NCBI GenBank assembly: GCA_946482295.1
Contig: CAMLRB010000213.1
Location: 1-5,941, forward strand
Reading direction: 5' to 3'
DNA length: 5,941 nt
Origin: an uncultured Bacteriovorax sp.
GTDB lineage: Bacteria; Bdellovibrionota; Bacteriovoracia; Bacteriovoracales; Bacteriovoracaceae
Position 1 is the first letter of the stretch. Each line of letters opens with the position of its first letter. The position numbers were made by a program, and so were the translations under genes. The notes under the pieces are model-generated. The model was not told where the DNA came from and searched no databases. It saw only the letters and a list, made by a program, of their open reading frames with translations. Below, piece after piece: positions 1-5,941 of the stretch.

Positions 1-165
1 TCCTTCTGGTTTGAAGTTCGTCTCATAAAGTTTTTTAGCCCCTTCGTGATCGAGCAGGCCTTTTTCATCAAGAAGATAAAGCAGGTAGTAAGCTGACTCC
101 CCCATTTCTTCAGGATAAGGGTTCATGAAGTTGTAGACACCAACGATATATTCAACATCTTTCAT
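1..165 (-). CDS. Unrecognised protein, N-terminal 55 residues (runs off left edge)
   Basis: An open frame starts with ATG at 165-163 and stays open for 55 codons to the window edge. Its start overlaps the stop codon of the upstream glycosidase-like gene in an ATGA arrangement (162-165). A GGAG ribosome binding site lies 7 bases upstream (176-173), inside the end of that gene. Such overlaps usually mean co-transcription and translational coupling, so this is very likely a real gene. The visible peptide begins MKDVEYIVGVYNFMNPYPEE and continues with a tyrosine/leucine-rich helix (about residues 25-33) and charged segments. It has no signal peptide and no clear membrane span. I do not recognise the family and assign no function. 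The pairing with a GH42-like protein hints at a shared job, but this is only inference. Confidence 0.75.
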   Translation of the reverse strand, partial: MKDVEYIVGVYNFMNPYPEEMGESAYYLLYLLDEKGLLDHEGAKKLYETNFKPEG

Positions 166-1886
166 GAAAACACTCCAAAATCCACAATGACTGAGCCTTC
201 CGGAGAAAGTTCAATTTCAAGTTCGTTAGGGTACGTTTGAACGATTACATTAATCTCATCGATTACTTTGTAGACGACAAAGTTTTTTGTGAGATTCATT
301 TTTATTTTTTTACGATAAGAAGTCGGATTGTACAGACTCAGTCTACGGACTTCTTCAAAACGAAGTTCGTTCGTTGAAGATGGACGAGTTCTCCAGTAGA
401 AATCGATTCCTTCAACATTTTGAATCGGCACGTGCACGAGAGAAAAAGTATCAACGAGTGTTTTCCAAAAAGTTATGTAATCATTCTTGTTCATATCTTT
501 GAAGCCTTCGCCCTCAAAGAAAACTATCCGGCCTTCACCAAGATTGATGTTTTGAACTTGAGTTTGAAAGTGAACTTTCTCGACTACCAATGAGTTTTCA
601 AGGAAAAAAGTTTCAAATCGTTTTGAATATTCTTCTGATAAGCCTGAACGGTTGAGGATAATTCGACCACCATTCATGAACGTTTTCAGAATGAAATTAA
701 ATAACGTGCGATCAACATCATGACCATGAAACAGGTGAATGTGTTCCTGATATGGTGTTTTATTTTCATGCAACTTCAAAGTGTCGTTGCTGATAATTTT
801 ATAGCTCCATCCAAAATTATTTTTTAGATAGCTCCAAAGGTTCAGGTCATTCCAGCTCTGAAAGAGCGAACTGACCCCATCGATTTTTTCGTAAACTTTA
901 AAAAATGAAAGAGGCATGAACACCGAAATATCTTCATGTTCGTAAGCCGCACTCGCAAGTCTTGCCGGCAAATAAGAATTCGCCACCAAATCATTGAGCT
1001 CGCGATTGAGCACACCTTTTTTCAAATTGTGTGAAATGAGAACTGACGAAGGAATAAGATCTTTCGCGAGTGATTCAAAGAGCTCTTGTGAATAATCTAT
1101 TGTCGTGACTGTTCCAGAAAGTCTTTTTAGAAAATTTTCTGTTGAGGCTCCAAGAAATGCAACATCAAGGCTGCCTTCATAGTTGTTACCAATGCAGTCG
1201 CGTGCATTTGTTTCATAGAGATCTTGAATTTTTTTACTGAATTCGAATGCGTGTTGTTTTTCTTCAATCGGAGAAAGAACTTGTTCAGGTGTCTTTTTGG
1301 TTTGTAGGTAGCGCGTGAATGCTTGATCAAACGTTGGTCCCGTATCTTCCATAAAACTTCTGAAGCGGCCTTCGCTGAAATAACCCGAGCGAATCCCCCA
1401 CACATCTGAAGCAATTCTGTTTGTTGTAAAGTACGAACCAAGTTTTTTTACAAAACGTTCATTGGCCTCGAAAACTCTTGTATCGAAAAAAGAAAATATT
1501 TTAATTAAATGGTCTTCAGCGTCAATTACTCCATAGGCCATCTGTTCTGAGTTGAGCGAAAGGCTTCTGGCCAATAAATGCGGCATTCCTCCGTTAGGAA
1601 GAAATGGGGCCGGGGTAAGAGGCAAAAAGAATATAACTTGTTTACCCACTTCCTGGGCAATTTCGACTAATTTTTTGAGATTTGTCTCTGGTCGATGATC
1701 ATCGAAATCGAACTGATCACCCGTTTCCGAGTGAAAAGACCAGTTGATGGGAATGATAATTCGAGTTCCTGGAAACTCCTGCAGCTTTGTTTTCCACAAT
1801 GAAGCGGATGTTTTCCAATAAAAAAACCAATTTTCCCCCGGAAAAACGGTATCGAGATCGCGGGGTACTGGGGTGGTAAGAGTCAC
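162..1886 (-). CDS. Divergent GH42/GH35-like glycoside hydrolase-fold protein, 574 aa
   Basis: The protein reads like a (beta/alpha)8-barrel glycosidase of the beta-galactosidase type. An early strand ends in NWSFHSETGDQFDFDD (about residues 48-63), matching the 'W..hE...G.ydF' pattern of GH42/GH35. Then comes a helix and strand with PLTPAPFLPNGG (88-100), the position where these enzymes have 'P.P.WL'. Residues about 384-460 look like the class-I-amidotransferase-like trimerisation domain of GH42 (HLFHGHDVD, then a helix and NGGRIIL). The last 60 residues look like a small C-terminal beta-sandwich (LYNPTSYRKK, then ELSPEG). The usual Asn-Glu acid/base after strand 4 is not seen; the equivalent segment appears to be VWGIRSGYFSEG (162-173), so activity and substrate are uncertain. 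No signal peptide is visible, suggesting a cytoplasmic protein. I chose GTG at 1886-1884 because a GAGGT lies 7-8 bases upstream. An in-frame GTG at 1895 would add three residues but leaves no room for that site. The gene is followed by an overlapping gene. Confidence 0.7.
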   Translation of the reverse strand: MTLTTPVPRDLDTVFPGENWFFYWKTSASLWKTKLQEFPGTRIIIPINWSFHSETGDQFDFDDHRPETNLKKLVEIAQEVGKQVIFFLPLTPAPFLPNGGMPHLLARSLSLNSEQMAYGVIDAEDHLIKIFSFFDTRVFEANERFVKKLGSYFTTNRIASDVWGIRSGYFSEGRFRSFMEDTGPTFDQAFTRYLQTKKTPEQVLSPIEEKQHAFEFSKKIQDLYETNARDCIGNNYEGSLDVAFLGASTENFLKRLSGTVTTIDYSQELFESLAKDLIPSSVLISHNLKKGVLNRELNDLVANSYLPARLASAAYEHEDISVFMPLSFFKVYEKIDGVSSLFQSWNDLNLWSYLKNNFGWSYKIISNDTLKLHENKTPYQEHIHLFHGHDVDRTLFNFILKTFMNGGRIILNRSGLSEEYSKRFETFFLENSLVVEKVHFQTQVQNINLGEGRIVFFEGEGFKDMNKNDYITFWKTLVDTFSLVHVPIQNVEGIDFYWRTRPSSTNELRFEEVRRLSLYNPTSYRKKIKMNLTKNFVVYKVIDEINVIVQTYPNELEIELSPEGSVIVDFGVFS

Positions 1887-1893
1887 TACTAAC

Positions 1894-1898
1894 ACCTC
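1894..1898 (-). promoter_or_regulatory. Ribosome binding site that decides the start of the glycosidase-like gene
   Basis: Read on the minus strand, GAGGT occupies 1898-1894 and sits 7 bases before GTG at 1886-1884. That is normal Shine-Dalgarno spacing. The alternative in-frame GTG at 1895-1893 overlaps this motif, and the ATG at 1900-1898 is in another frame and stops after three codons. This supports the 574-residue form over the 577-residue one. Confidence 0.55.
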
Positions 1899-1928
1899 AT
1901 GTCTTATCGTGATTGCATTCTTCTGCTA

Positions 1929-1942
1929 AACTCACGTGACTT
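1929..1942. promoter_or_regulatory. Palindrome centred on TCACGTGA, possible operator
   Basis: A perfect 8-base palindrome, TCACGTGA, lies at 1932-1939. Beyond one mismatch, two more pairs extend it to a 14-base imperfect palindrome (AACTCACGTGACTT). It lies just downstream of the predicted minus-strand transcription start and overlaps the -35 of the candidate plus-strand promoter. This suits a dimeric repressor controlling both directions, for example an acyl-CoA-responsive TetR- or GntR-type regulator. No regulator gene is visible in the window, and palindromes this short also occur by chance. Confidence 0.25.
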
Positions 1943-1963
1943 AAATTACTAGGAAATTATAAG
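1936..1963 (+). promoter_or_regulatory. Weak candidate promoter for the acyl-CoA dehydrogenase operon
   Basis: GTGACT (4 of 6 matches to TTGACA) at 1936-1941 and TATAAG (5 of 6 matches to TATAAT) at 1958-1963 are separated by 16 bases. Transcription would start only a base or so before the AAGGTGG ribosome binding site at 1971-1977, giving an unusually short leader. No better pair was found in this strand of the intergenic region, so the true promoter may use another sigma factor or a site I cannot recognise. Confidence 0.2.
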
Positions 1964-1985
1964 CTCCAAAAAGGTGGTAATGCAA
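1956..1985 (-). promoter_or_regulatory. Candidate sigma70-type promoter for the minus-strand genes
   Basis: On the minus strand there is a perfect TATAAT (-10) at 1961-1956. TTGCAT, a partial -35 keeping the TTG, lies at 1985-1980, with an 18-base spacer. Transcription would start near 1949 and leave a leader of about 60 bases before the GTG start. The -10 match is strong and the -35 is weak. The element overlaps the ribosome binding site and first base of the plus-strand dehydrogenase gene, so the two directions could interfere. Confidence 0.4.
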
Positions 1986-3124
1986 TGTGGTTTTTCACCC
2001 AAGAAGAAAAAGATCTGCAAAAAATTTGTCGCGATTTCGCGAAGGCCGAATTAGCTCCGTTTGCAGAAAAACATGATCATGATGAAACATTCAACATAAG
2101 CGCTTTCAAAAAAATGGGAGAGCTTGGTGTTTTAGGAATCACTGCTGATCCAAAATATGGTGGAGCAGGCATGGGTGCACTCGCTGCCACAATCGTTATG
2201 GAAGAGTTCGGTAAGGCCTGTGCAGGATCGACGCTTTCATATCTCGCACATTCTATTTTGTGTGTGAACAACATTCAGAATAACGGTTCTGAAGAACAAA
2301 AAATGAAATACCTTCCCAAGCTTGTTACAGGTGAGCATGTGGGCTGTATGGGGATGAGCGAGCCTGAATATGGTTCAGACGCTGTTGGTATTCAGACAAA
2401 AGCCAAAAAAGATGGTGACGGTTATGTTCTAAACGGAACAAAAATGTGGATCACGAATGCTCAGTATGCTGATGTCGCTTACGTTTACACTCGCACTGGT
2501 GAAGAGAGAAAGAATCTTTCTACGTTCATCGTTGAAAAAGGAACACCAGGTTTTTCAGTTGGTAAACCAATTCACAAAATGGGAATGAGATCATCTCCAA
2601 CAGGTGAACTCGTTTTCGAAAATGCTCGCGTTGGAAAATCTCAACTTGTGGGCAATGAAGGCGACTCTGTCTATCACATGATGAAAAATCTCGATATCGA
2701 ACGAATTACGATCTCTGGTATTTCTCTAGGGATTGCTCAAGCGTGTGTTGATCAATGTATTAAGTACGCATCAGAGAGAAAACAATTCGGCAAACACATC
2801 GGGAATTATCAATTGATTCAAAAGATGATTGCAGAGATGGCCACTGAAACAGAAATGATGAGAGCATTTCTCTACAATACAGCAAAACAATACGACGACG
2901 GTGTAAAAGGGCCTTCAGTCGCAGCGATGGTCAAACTTGCTCTTCCAAAAATGGCGACCAAGATTGCTCTCGATGCGATTCAACTTCATGGTGGATACGG
3001 TTACTCTCGCGAGTTCCCGCTTGAACGTATGATGAGAGATAATAAACTTAACGAAATCGGAGCTGGCACAAACGAAGTAATGATCATGATCATTGCTAAA
3101 AATTTACTAAAGGAAATGCACTAG
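1985..3124 (+). CDS. Acyl-CoA dehydrogenase, isovaleryl-CoA dehydrogenase-like, 379 aa
   Basis: This is a full-length FAD-dependent acyl-CoA dehydrogenase (family length about 380). It introduces the alpha-beta double bond into an acyl-CoA and passes electrons to electron-transfer flavoprotein in the cytoplasm. The all-alpha N-terminal domain spans about residues 1-118. The first family signature, GMSEPEYGSDAVG, is at 123-135 and the flavin-contacting WITN at 155-158. The second signature runs from Q333 to D352, with GGYGY at 336-340. The catalytic-base position near the C-terminus, usually EGT, is instead A360-G361-T362. A glutamate, E239, occurs in LDIER on helix G. This arrangement is known from isovaleryl-CoA and long-chain acyl-CoA dehydrogenases. 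The GAGTNEV ending and the surrounding sequence look more like isovaleryl-CoA dehydrogenase (leucine breakdown). Substrate is therefore likely branched C5 but not certain. AAGGTGG at 1971-1977, 7 bases upstream, supports the ATG. It is the first gene of the plus-strand run and ends 1 base before the next dehydrogenase. Confidence 0.93.
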   Translation: MWFFTQEEKDLQKICRDFAKAELAPFAEKHDHDETFNISAFKKMGELGVLGITADPKYGGAGMGALAATIVMEEFGKACAGSTLSYLAHSILCVNNIQNNGSEEQKMKYLPKLVTGEHVGCMGMSEPEYGSDAVGIQTKAKKDGDGYVLNGTKMWITNAQYADVAYVYTRTGEERKNLSTFIVEKGTPGFSVGKPIHKMGMRSSPTGELVFENARVGKSQLVGNEGDSVYHMMKNLDIERITISGISLGIAQACVDQCIKYASERKQFGKHIGNYQLIQKMIAEMATETEMMRAFLYNTAKQYDDGVKGPSVAAMVKLALPKMATKIALDAIQLHGGYGYSREFPLERMMRDNKLNEIGAGTNEVMIMIIAKNLLKEMH

Positions 3125-3125
3125 C

Positions 3126-4262
3126 ATGAACGAACTACAGTTAGAACTGAAAAACCAACTAGAAAAATTTCGTCTCGCCAAGATTGAACCGCACATGGAG
3201 CATGATGATGAGACGGAAGAATTCCGCATGGATCTTTTCCATGAACTTGGTTCATTGGGATTTACCGGAATGACATTGCCAGAAGCCTACGGCGGTATGG
3301 GAATGACTTACGAAGATTTCTCAATTGCTCTTACTGAAATCGCCAAAAGTTCCGTTGCCTATGCTGTGACTATTTCTGTTTCAGCGATGGTGCAAGCAAT
3401 TCTAAATGAATTTGGAAATGAGACACAAAAGAAAAAGTATCTTCCTGCTTTAACATCTGGTGAAGAAATCGGAGCTTTCTGTTTGAGTGAATCAGGGGCC
3501 GGATCAGACGCTGCTGGTTTACAAACAACGGCGAAAAAAGCCGAAGGCGGATATATTTTAAATGGTTCAAAAATCTGGATTACTTCAGGTGGAATCGCCA
3601 AAACTTATATCGTCATGGCCCGCACAGGTGCTGAAGGTGGTAAAGGCGTTTCTGCTTTTATTGTTCGTGATGGAACTCCAGGATTTAGTTACGGTAAAAA
3701 AGAAAAGAAAATGGGATGGCGTGTGTCCCCTACTCGTGAACTTCTTTTCCACAACTGTTTTGTTCCAACTGAAAATCTTCTCGCTCTTGAAGGTGAAGGA
3801 TTTAAAATCGCCATGGCCGCTCTTGAGAAAGGACGATTCACTATCGGCGCTATCGCTGTCGGTTGTGCGGAACGTGCTCTAGATGAAGCTGTGAAATACA
3901 GTTTAACTCGTCACCAATTTAAACAAGCTATTTTTGACTTCCAGGGCCTGCAATGGATGATGGCCGATATGGCCACTGAAATTGAATGCTCGCGATTATT
4001 AGTCATGCAGTCAGCGCGTGATTACGACAATAAGACACCTAATCCTAAACTTGCCTGTATGGCCAAACTCAAAGCAACTGATACTGCAATGAAAGTCACG
4101 ACAGATGCTGTGCAGATTTTAGGTGGCGTTGGTTACACAAAAGAATATCCAGTTGAAAGATTTATGAGAGATGCTAAAGTTCTTCAGATCGTAGAAGGCA
4201 CAAACCAAATTCAAAGAGTGGTCATTGCCCGTCAATTGAAAAAAGAATACACGACTCACTAA
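3126..4262 (+). CDS. Acyl-CoA dehydrogenase, isobutyryl/short-chain type, 378 aa
   Basis: This is a second complete acyl-CoA dehydrogenase, a clear paralogue of the preceding gene. Its first signature, CLSESGAGSDAAG, is at 119-131, the flavin-contacting WITS at 151-154, and its second signature runs from Q330 to D349 (GGVGY at 333-337). The catalytic glutamate is in the usual place, E357 in VEGTNQ, and helix G has glycine (G236 in EKGR) where the upstream protein has its glutamate. The segment GTPGFSYGKKEKKMGW (183-198) followed by SPTRELLF closely resembles human isobutyryl-CoA dehydrogenase (ACAD8) and short/branched-chain relatives. Valine-derived or short straight acyl-CoAs are thus the likely substrates; the exact one cannot be read from sequence. 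In the FAD-contacting R..FG motif the glycine is replaced by lysine (R262-F265-K266). The gene starts 1 base after the preceding stop, and its ribosome binding site, AAAGGA at 3109-3114, lies inside the previous coding region, which points to translational coupling. Confidence 0.93.
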   Translation: MNELQLELKNQLEKFRLAKIEPHMEHDDETEEFRMDLFHELGSLGFTGMTLPEAYGGMGMTYEDFSIALTEIAKSSVAYAVTISVSAMVQAILNEFGNETQKKKYLPALTSGEEIGAFCLSESGAGSDAAGLQTTAKKAEGGYILNGSKIWITSGGIAKTYIVMARTGAEGGKGVSAFIVRDGTPGFSYGKKEKKMGWRVSPTRELLFHNCFVPTENLLALEGEGFKIAMAALEKGRFTIGAIAVGCAERALDEAVKYSLTRHQFKQAIFDFQGLQWMMADMATEIECSRLLVMQSARDYDNKTPNPKLACMAKLKATDTAMKVTTDAVQILGGVGYTKEYPVERFMRDAKVLQIVEGTNQIQRVVIARQLKKEYTTH

Positions 4263-4276
4263 TCAAGGATGCTTCA

Positions 4277-5527
4277 ATGGGTTTAACATTCACGACTTTT
4301 CCTGAACACACGACAAACTTAGATTTAAAAAAGTTAGAGGTTTTTAAGCAAATTGTTTCTGAACCTACAACTCAGTTCTTCTTTACGTTCGAGCGCAGTG
4401 AATTGCTTACTTCCAGCAAACAACTTTTTGAAAAATATAAAAATAGAAAAACATTTGTTCACGTGGGTATTGGCGGATCAAGCTTAGGTCCTGAAATGCT
4501 TGTGGCCGCACTTAAGACATCTGACTGCAAATTCGTTTTCATCAACAACATTGATCCGGAAGAAATTCACGATCAATTAGAATCGATTAATCCCGAAGAG
4601 TCTCTCTTCTACTTCGTTTCAAAATCAGGTGGAACAGCTGAAACACTGGCGGCCCTTGCCATCATCACAAATTTCGTAGAGAAAAAAGGGTTAGCTCAAT
4701 CATCTCTTAAAAATCATTTCGTGTTTGCGACCGATCCTGTAAAGAGTGAATTGCTTACTATTGCACAACCGCTCGGCATTGATTGTCTGGAAGTTCCAAG
4801 TGATGTTGGAGGACGTTTTTCAGTTCTTACTCCAGTTGGTTTCCTTCCTGCTCTTTTTGCTGGTATCAATGTTGATGAATTGCTTAAAGGTGCAAAGACG
4901 GCTCAACAGCACTGTCTTGTTGAGAATCAAAATAACTCCCTCCTTCGCGTTTGTGATTTTCTTTTAAAATTAAAAACTGATCACCACGTTAATCAAACAG
5001 TATTAATGCCTTATTCTTCAAAGCTGAAATATTTTTCATTCTGGTTCACGCAGTTGTGGGCAGAAAGTTTAGGAAAGAAAAAAGATAAGATGGGAAAAAT
5101 CGTGAACACTGGATTTACTCCCATCGTTGGATACGGTGCCACTGATCAACATTCGCAAATGCAGCTCTTCATGGAAGGACCAAAAGATAAATGTGTTATC
5201 ATGGTTGAAGTCGAAAATTTCTCGCATGATTTTAGATTAAGCACATCGATAAAAAGCAATAACCTAGAAAAGCTCTCAAGCTTTAGCCTCGCCGAGCTCA
5301 TGAAAGCAGAATTTTACGGAACATTGAAGGCCCTACAACGTGAAGAGCGTCCAACCTTGCACGTGAAAATTGAAAAGAACGATGCTTATCACATGGGAAT
5401 GTTAGTTGTATTTTTTGAAGCACTAACAGCGCTTATGGGACATGAACTAATGATTGATCCTTTTGATCAACCTGGGGTTGAAGCTGGTAAGATTTACGCC
5501 TTCGAATTTCTGAAGCAGTTGAAATAA
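4277..5527 (+). CDS. pgi: Glucose-6-phosphate isomerase, short bacterial form, 416 aa
   Basis: This cytoplasmic enzyme interconverts glucose 6-phosphate and fructose 6-phosphate, serving glycolysis, gluconeogenesis and the pentose phosphate pathway. The first sugar-isomerase subdomain has VGIGGSSLG (63-71) and the phosphate-binding SKSGGT (115-120). The first PGI signature, DVGGRFSVLTPVG, is at 176-188 with R180. WAESLGK (261-267) carries the probable proton-transfer base E263. GATDQHSQ (287-294) carries H292, implicated in ring opening. The second signature (G388 to K405, with FDQPGVEAGK) carries the active-site lysine K405. All key residues are present, so the enzyme should be active. At 416 residues it belongs to the short bacterial group (about 410-450) rather than the 550-residue E. 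coli form. AAGGA at 4265-4269, 7 bases upstream, supports the ATG. It follows the second dehydrogenase by 14 bases with no terminator or clear promoter between them, an unusual operon partner for acyl-CoA dehydrogenases. Confidence 0.97.
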   Translation: MGLTFTTFPEHTTNLDLKKLEVFKQIVSEPTTQFFFTFERSELLTSSKQLFEKYKNRKTFVHVGIGGSSLGPEMLVAALKTSDCKFVFINNIDPEEIHDQLESINPEESLFYFVSKSGGTAETLAALAIITNFVEKKGLAQSSLKNHFVFATDPVKSELLTIAQPLGIDCLEVPSDVGGRFSVLTPVGFLPALFAGINVDELLKGAKTAQQHCLVENQNNSLLRVCDFLLKLKTDHHVNQTVLMPYSSKLKYFSFWFTQLWAESLGKKKDKMGKIVNTGFTPIVGYGATDQHSQMQLFMEGPKDKCVIMVEVENFSHDFRLSTSIKSNNLEKLSSFSLAELMKAEFYGTLKALQREERPTLHVKIEKNDAYHMGMLVVFFEALTALMGHELMIDPFDQPGVEAGKIYAFEFLKQLK

Positions 5528-5584
5528 TTCCATGTGTTGGGTAAAATTGAAATCTAGTAAACACCTTACGAAGGATCTCGCTAA

Positions 5585-5941
5585 ATGAGTACTGATGATA
5601 CAACCATTGTCTTAACGGACATACGAGCGGCATTGCAAGCTTCTGAAAAAGAAGCTCAGAAAAAACCTGCTGCTTTGTTAGTAGTTGGTGGTGATCTCAA
5701 CGGTACGCTCTTTGATCTTGTTGACCAAGTTGTGGGTGTTGGTAGAAATGCAGACAACACAATCGCCCTAGAATTTAACGGTGTCTCACGCTATCACTTC
5801 AAACTTCACGCTTCGGGTGAAGGACATATTCTTGAAGACTGTGGATCTAAAAACGGAACTTACCTCAATAACAAAAAAATTGAAGGTCAAACAACACTGG
5901 CCCGCGCTGATATTATCAAGATAGGAAGTATCGCTTTAAAG
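5585..5941 (+). CDS. FHA-domain protein, N-terminal 119 residues (runs off right edge)
   Basis: The frame opens at ATG 5585 with AAGGA at 5571-5575 and stays open to the window end. Residues about 30-119 form a forkhead-associated domain, which binds phosphothreonine peptides. Visible hallmarks are VGVGR (50-54), VSRYH (68-72, with S69, R70 and H72 of the conserved SRxH) and EDCGSKNGTYLNN (84-96, with the S-x-N-G-T motif and N95). All core phosphopeptide-binding residues are present. In front lies a short acidic, threonine-rich tail (MSTDDTTIVLTD) and a charged helical linker (about 13-28). This layout recalls Bdellovibrio DgcB, an FHA-GGDEF diguanylate cyclase reported to be activated when its FHA domain binds its own phosphorylated N-terminus. 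The output domain is outside the window, so a GGDEF domain is a guess and other FHA proteins are possible. It follows pgi by 57 bases with no obvious terminator or promoter in the gap. Confidence 0.9.
   Translation, partial: MSTDDTTIVLTDIRAALQASEKEAQKKPAALLVVGGDLNGTLFDLVDQVVGVGRNADNTIALEFNGVSRYHFKLHASGEGHILEDCGSKNGTYLNNKKIEGQTTLARADIIKIGSIALK

Noticed and set aside
1127..1441. A 104-codon minus-strand frame inside the glycosidase-like gene
   Set aside because: It lies wholly within the larger coding region in another frame, and its translation has no family resemblance.
1898..1900. ATG as the start of the glycosidase-like gene
   Set aside because: It is in a different frame and reaches a TAG after three codons.
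3079..3092. Repeated TGATCA-type palindrome near the end of the first dehydrogenase gene
   Set aside because: It encodes the conserved hydrophobic C-terminal helix (VMIMIIA) and is explained by repeated Met-Ile codons; a similar run near 2072-2083 encodes His-Asp-His-Asp.
3562..3882. A 106-codon plus-strand frame inside the second dehydrogenase gene
   Set aside because: It overlaps a well-supported gene in another frame, and its leucine-rich translation looks like an out-of-frame artefact.
5528..5584. Possible promoter or terminator between pgi and the FHA gene
   Set aside because: TTGAAA at 5547-5552 resembles a -35 but has no -10 at a suitable distance, and no GC-rich hairpin with a T run is present.
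5433..5633. A 66-codon minus-strand frame across the end of pgi and the start of the FHA gene
   Set aside because: It overlaps two well-supported genes on the opposite strand, and its translation shows no recognisable motif.

Overview
The window looks like chromosomal DNA from an AT-leaning Gram-negative bacterium. My best guess is a member of the Bdellovibrionota (Bacteriovorax/Peredibacter-like). That placement is an inference from protein style and from an FHA-domain protein with a threonine-rich N-terminal tail, which recalls the Bdellovibrio diguanylate cyclase DgcB. Nothing in the window proves the taxonomy.

Layout: two gene blocks diverge from a short intergenic region at about 1887-1984. 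To the left, on the minus strand, are a 574-residue protein built like a divergent GH42/GH35-type glycoside hydrolase and a second, unrecognised gene. The second gene overlaps the first by 4 bases (ATGA) and runs off the left edge. To the right, on the plus strand, are two tandem acyl-CoA dehydrogenases separated by 1 base. They are followed after 14 bases by a complete short-form glucose-6-phosphate isomerase (pgi), and after 57 bases by the start of an FHA-domain protein that runs off the right edge. No terminator is visible between any of the plus-strand genes, so they may form one transcription unit.

How the genes may work together: the first dehydrogenase has isovaleryl-CoA dehydrogenase features, with its catalytic glutamate in the helix-G position. 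The second has isobutyryl-/short-chain features, with its glutamate in the usual C-terminal EGT position. Together they would oxidise branched or short acyl-CoAs from amino-acid breakdown and pass electrons to an electron-transfer flavoprotein encoded elsewhere. Pgi links glycolysis, gluconeogenesis and the pentose phosphate pathway. An organism living on prey protein could use both steps, but this link is inferred only from gene order. The FHA protein would add phosphothreonine-dependent signalling; its output domain lies outside the window.

The window shows no RNA genes, CRISPR arrays, mobile elements or long repeats, and no non-coding stretch exceeds 100 bases. It is mostly ordinary metabolism. 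The items most worth a second look are the FHA tail, the divergent glycosidase-like protein and the palindrome in the divergent promoter region.
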